The position numbers were made by a program, and so were the translations under genes. From the NCBI GenBank assembly GCA_023489425.1, contig JAMDCG010000009.1:1-13455 (forward strand): a DNA stretch of 13,455 nucleotides, read 5' to 3'. The notes under the pieces were generated by a model. The model saw nothing but the letters and a program-made list of their open reading frames with translations. It ran no database searches and had not been told where the DNA came from. This stretch comes from Thermoplasmatota archaeon. GTDB lineage: Archaea > Thermoplasmatota > Thermoplasmata > Thermoplasmatales > Thermoplasmataceae. Positions 13,430-13,455 of this stretch are shown here, in pieces (the stretch's first letter is position 1; each line of letters opens with the position of its first letter).

Positions 13430-13455
13430 TTTAATTCTCAACTCATAAATCCATA

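Noticed and set aside
1..13455. Mobile elements, CRISPR arrays, rRNA or tRNA genes
   Set aside because: No transposase or integrase, no repeated 25-40 base units, no rRNA-like stretches or tRNA folds were seen on either strand.

Overview
The window looks like a chromosomal segment of a scavenging, acidophilic-type archaeon, probably from the Thermoplasmatales (inference). The evidence is as follows. TATA-like boxes lie about 25-30 bases before several start codons, which suggests leaderless or nearly leaderless mRNAs. Internal operon genes have GGAGGTGA/GGTGA-type ribosome sites with 1-4 base gaps. Codon use is rich in ATA/AGA/AGG with moderate-to-low GC. The gene set is FixABCX, a GlmD-type SIS protein and a BadF-type sugar kinase. 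Species cannot be fixed from the sequence alone.

Layout: positions 1-10138 are coded almost entirely on the minus strand and 10276-13429 on the plus strand. (1) 1-1195: a YtrA-type GntR regulator, translationally coupled to a DUF1648/SdpI-like membrane protein that runs off the left edge. (2) 1234-4730: the minus-strand operon fixC-fixX-etfB-etfA, an FixABCX flavin/iron-sulfur complex that feeds electrons to quinone or ferredoxin, ended by a small hairpin and T-run. (3) 4731-5104: a gene-poor spacer with the fixC promoter and a perfect inverted repeat. (4) 5105-5599: an orphan ChrB-type protein. (5) 5756-6913: an FMN alpha-hydroxy-acid oxidase of the lactate 2-monooxygenase type, with its own promoter. 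(6) 6999-13429: a divergent amino-sugar and peptide cluster. Its minus arm is a SIS isomerase/deaminase (GlmD-like), a cytoplasmic serine hydrolase resembling AmiE/YbbE, and a BadF/BadG sugar kinase (MurK/NagK-like). Its plus arm is nagA, murQ and an L-Ala-D/L-Glu epimerase.

Region (6) is the main discovery. Read together, these six enzymes form an almost complete intracellular route for consuming bacterial cell-wall muropeptides. The amidase would split MurNAc from its peptide and the kinase would make MurNAc-6-P (and GlcNAc-6-P). MurQ would remove the lactyl ether, giving GlcNAc-6-P plus D-lactate. NagA would remove acetate, the SIS enzyme would take GlcN-6-P into glycolysis, and the epimerase would convert L-Ala-D-Glu to L-Ala-L-Glu for ordinary peptidases. 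Archaea make no murein, so this would be a food pathway rather than wall recycling. The neighbouring hydroxy-acid oxidase and FixABCX may handle the lactate carbon or electrons, but that link is speculative. The 137-base divergent promoter carries two perfect inverted repeats, likely operators for an unseen regulator. No exo-glycosidase, muropeptide transporter or regulator of the cluster is inside the window.
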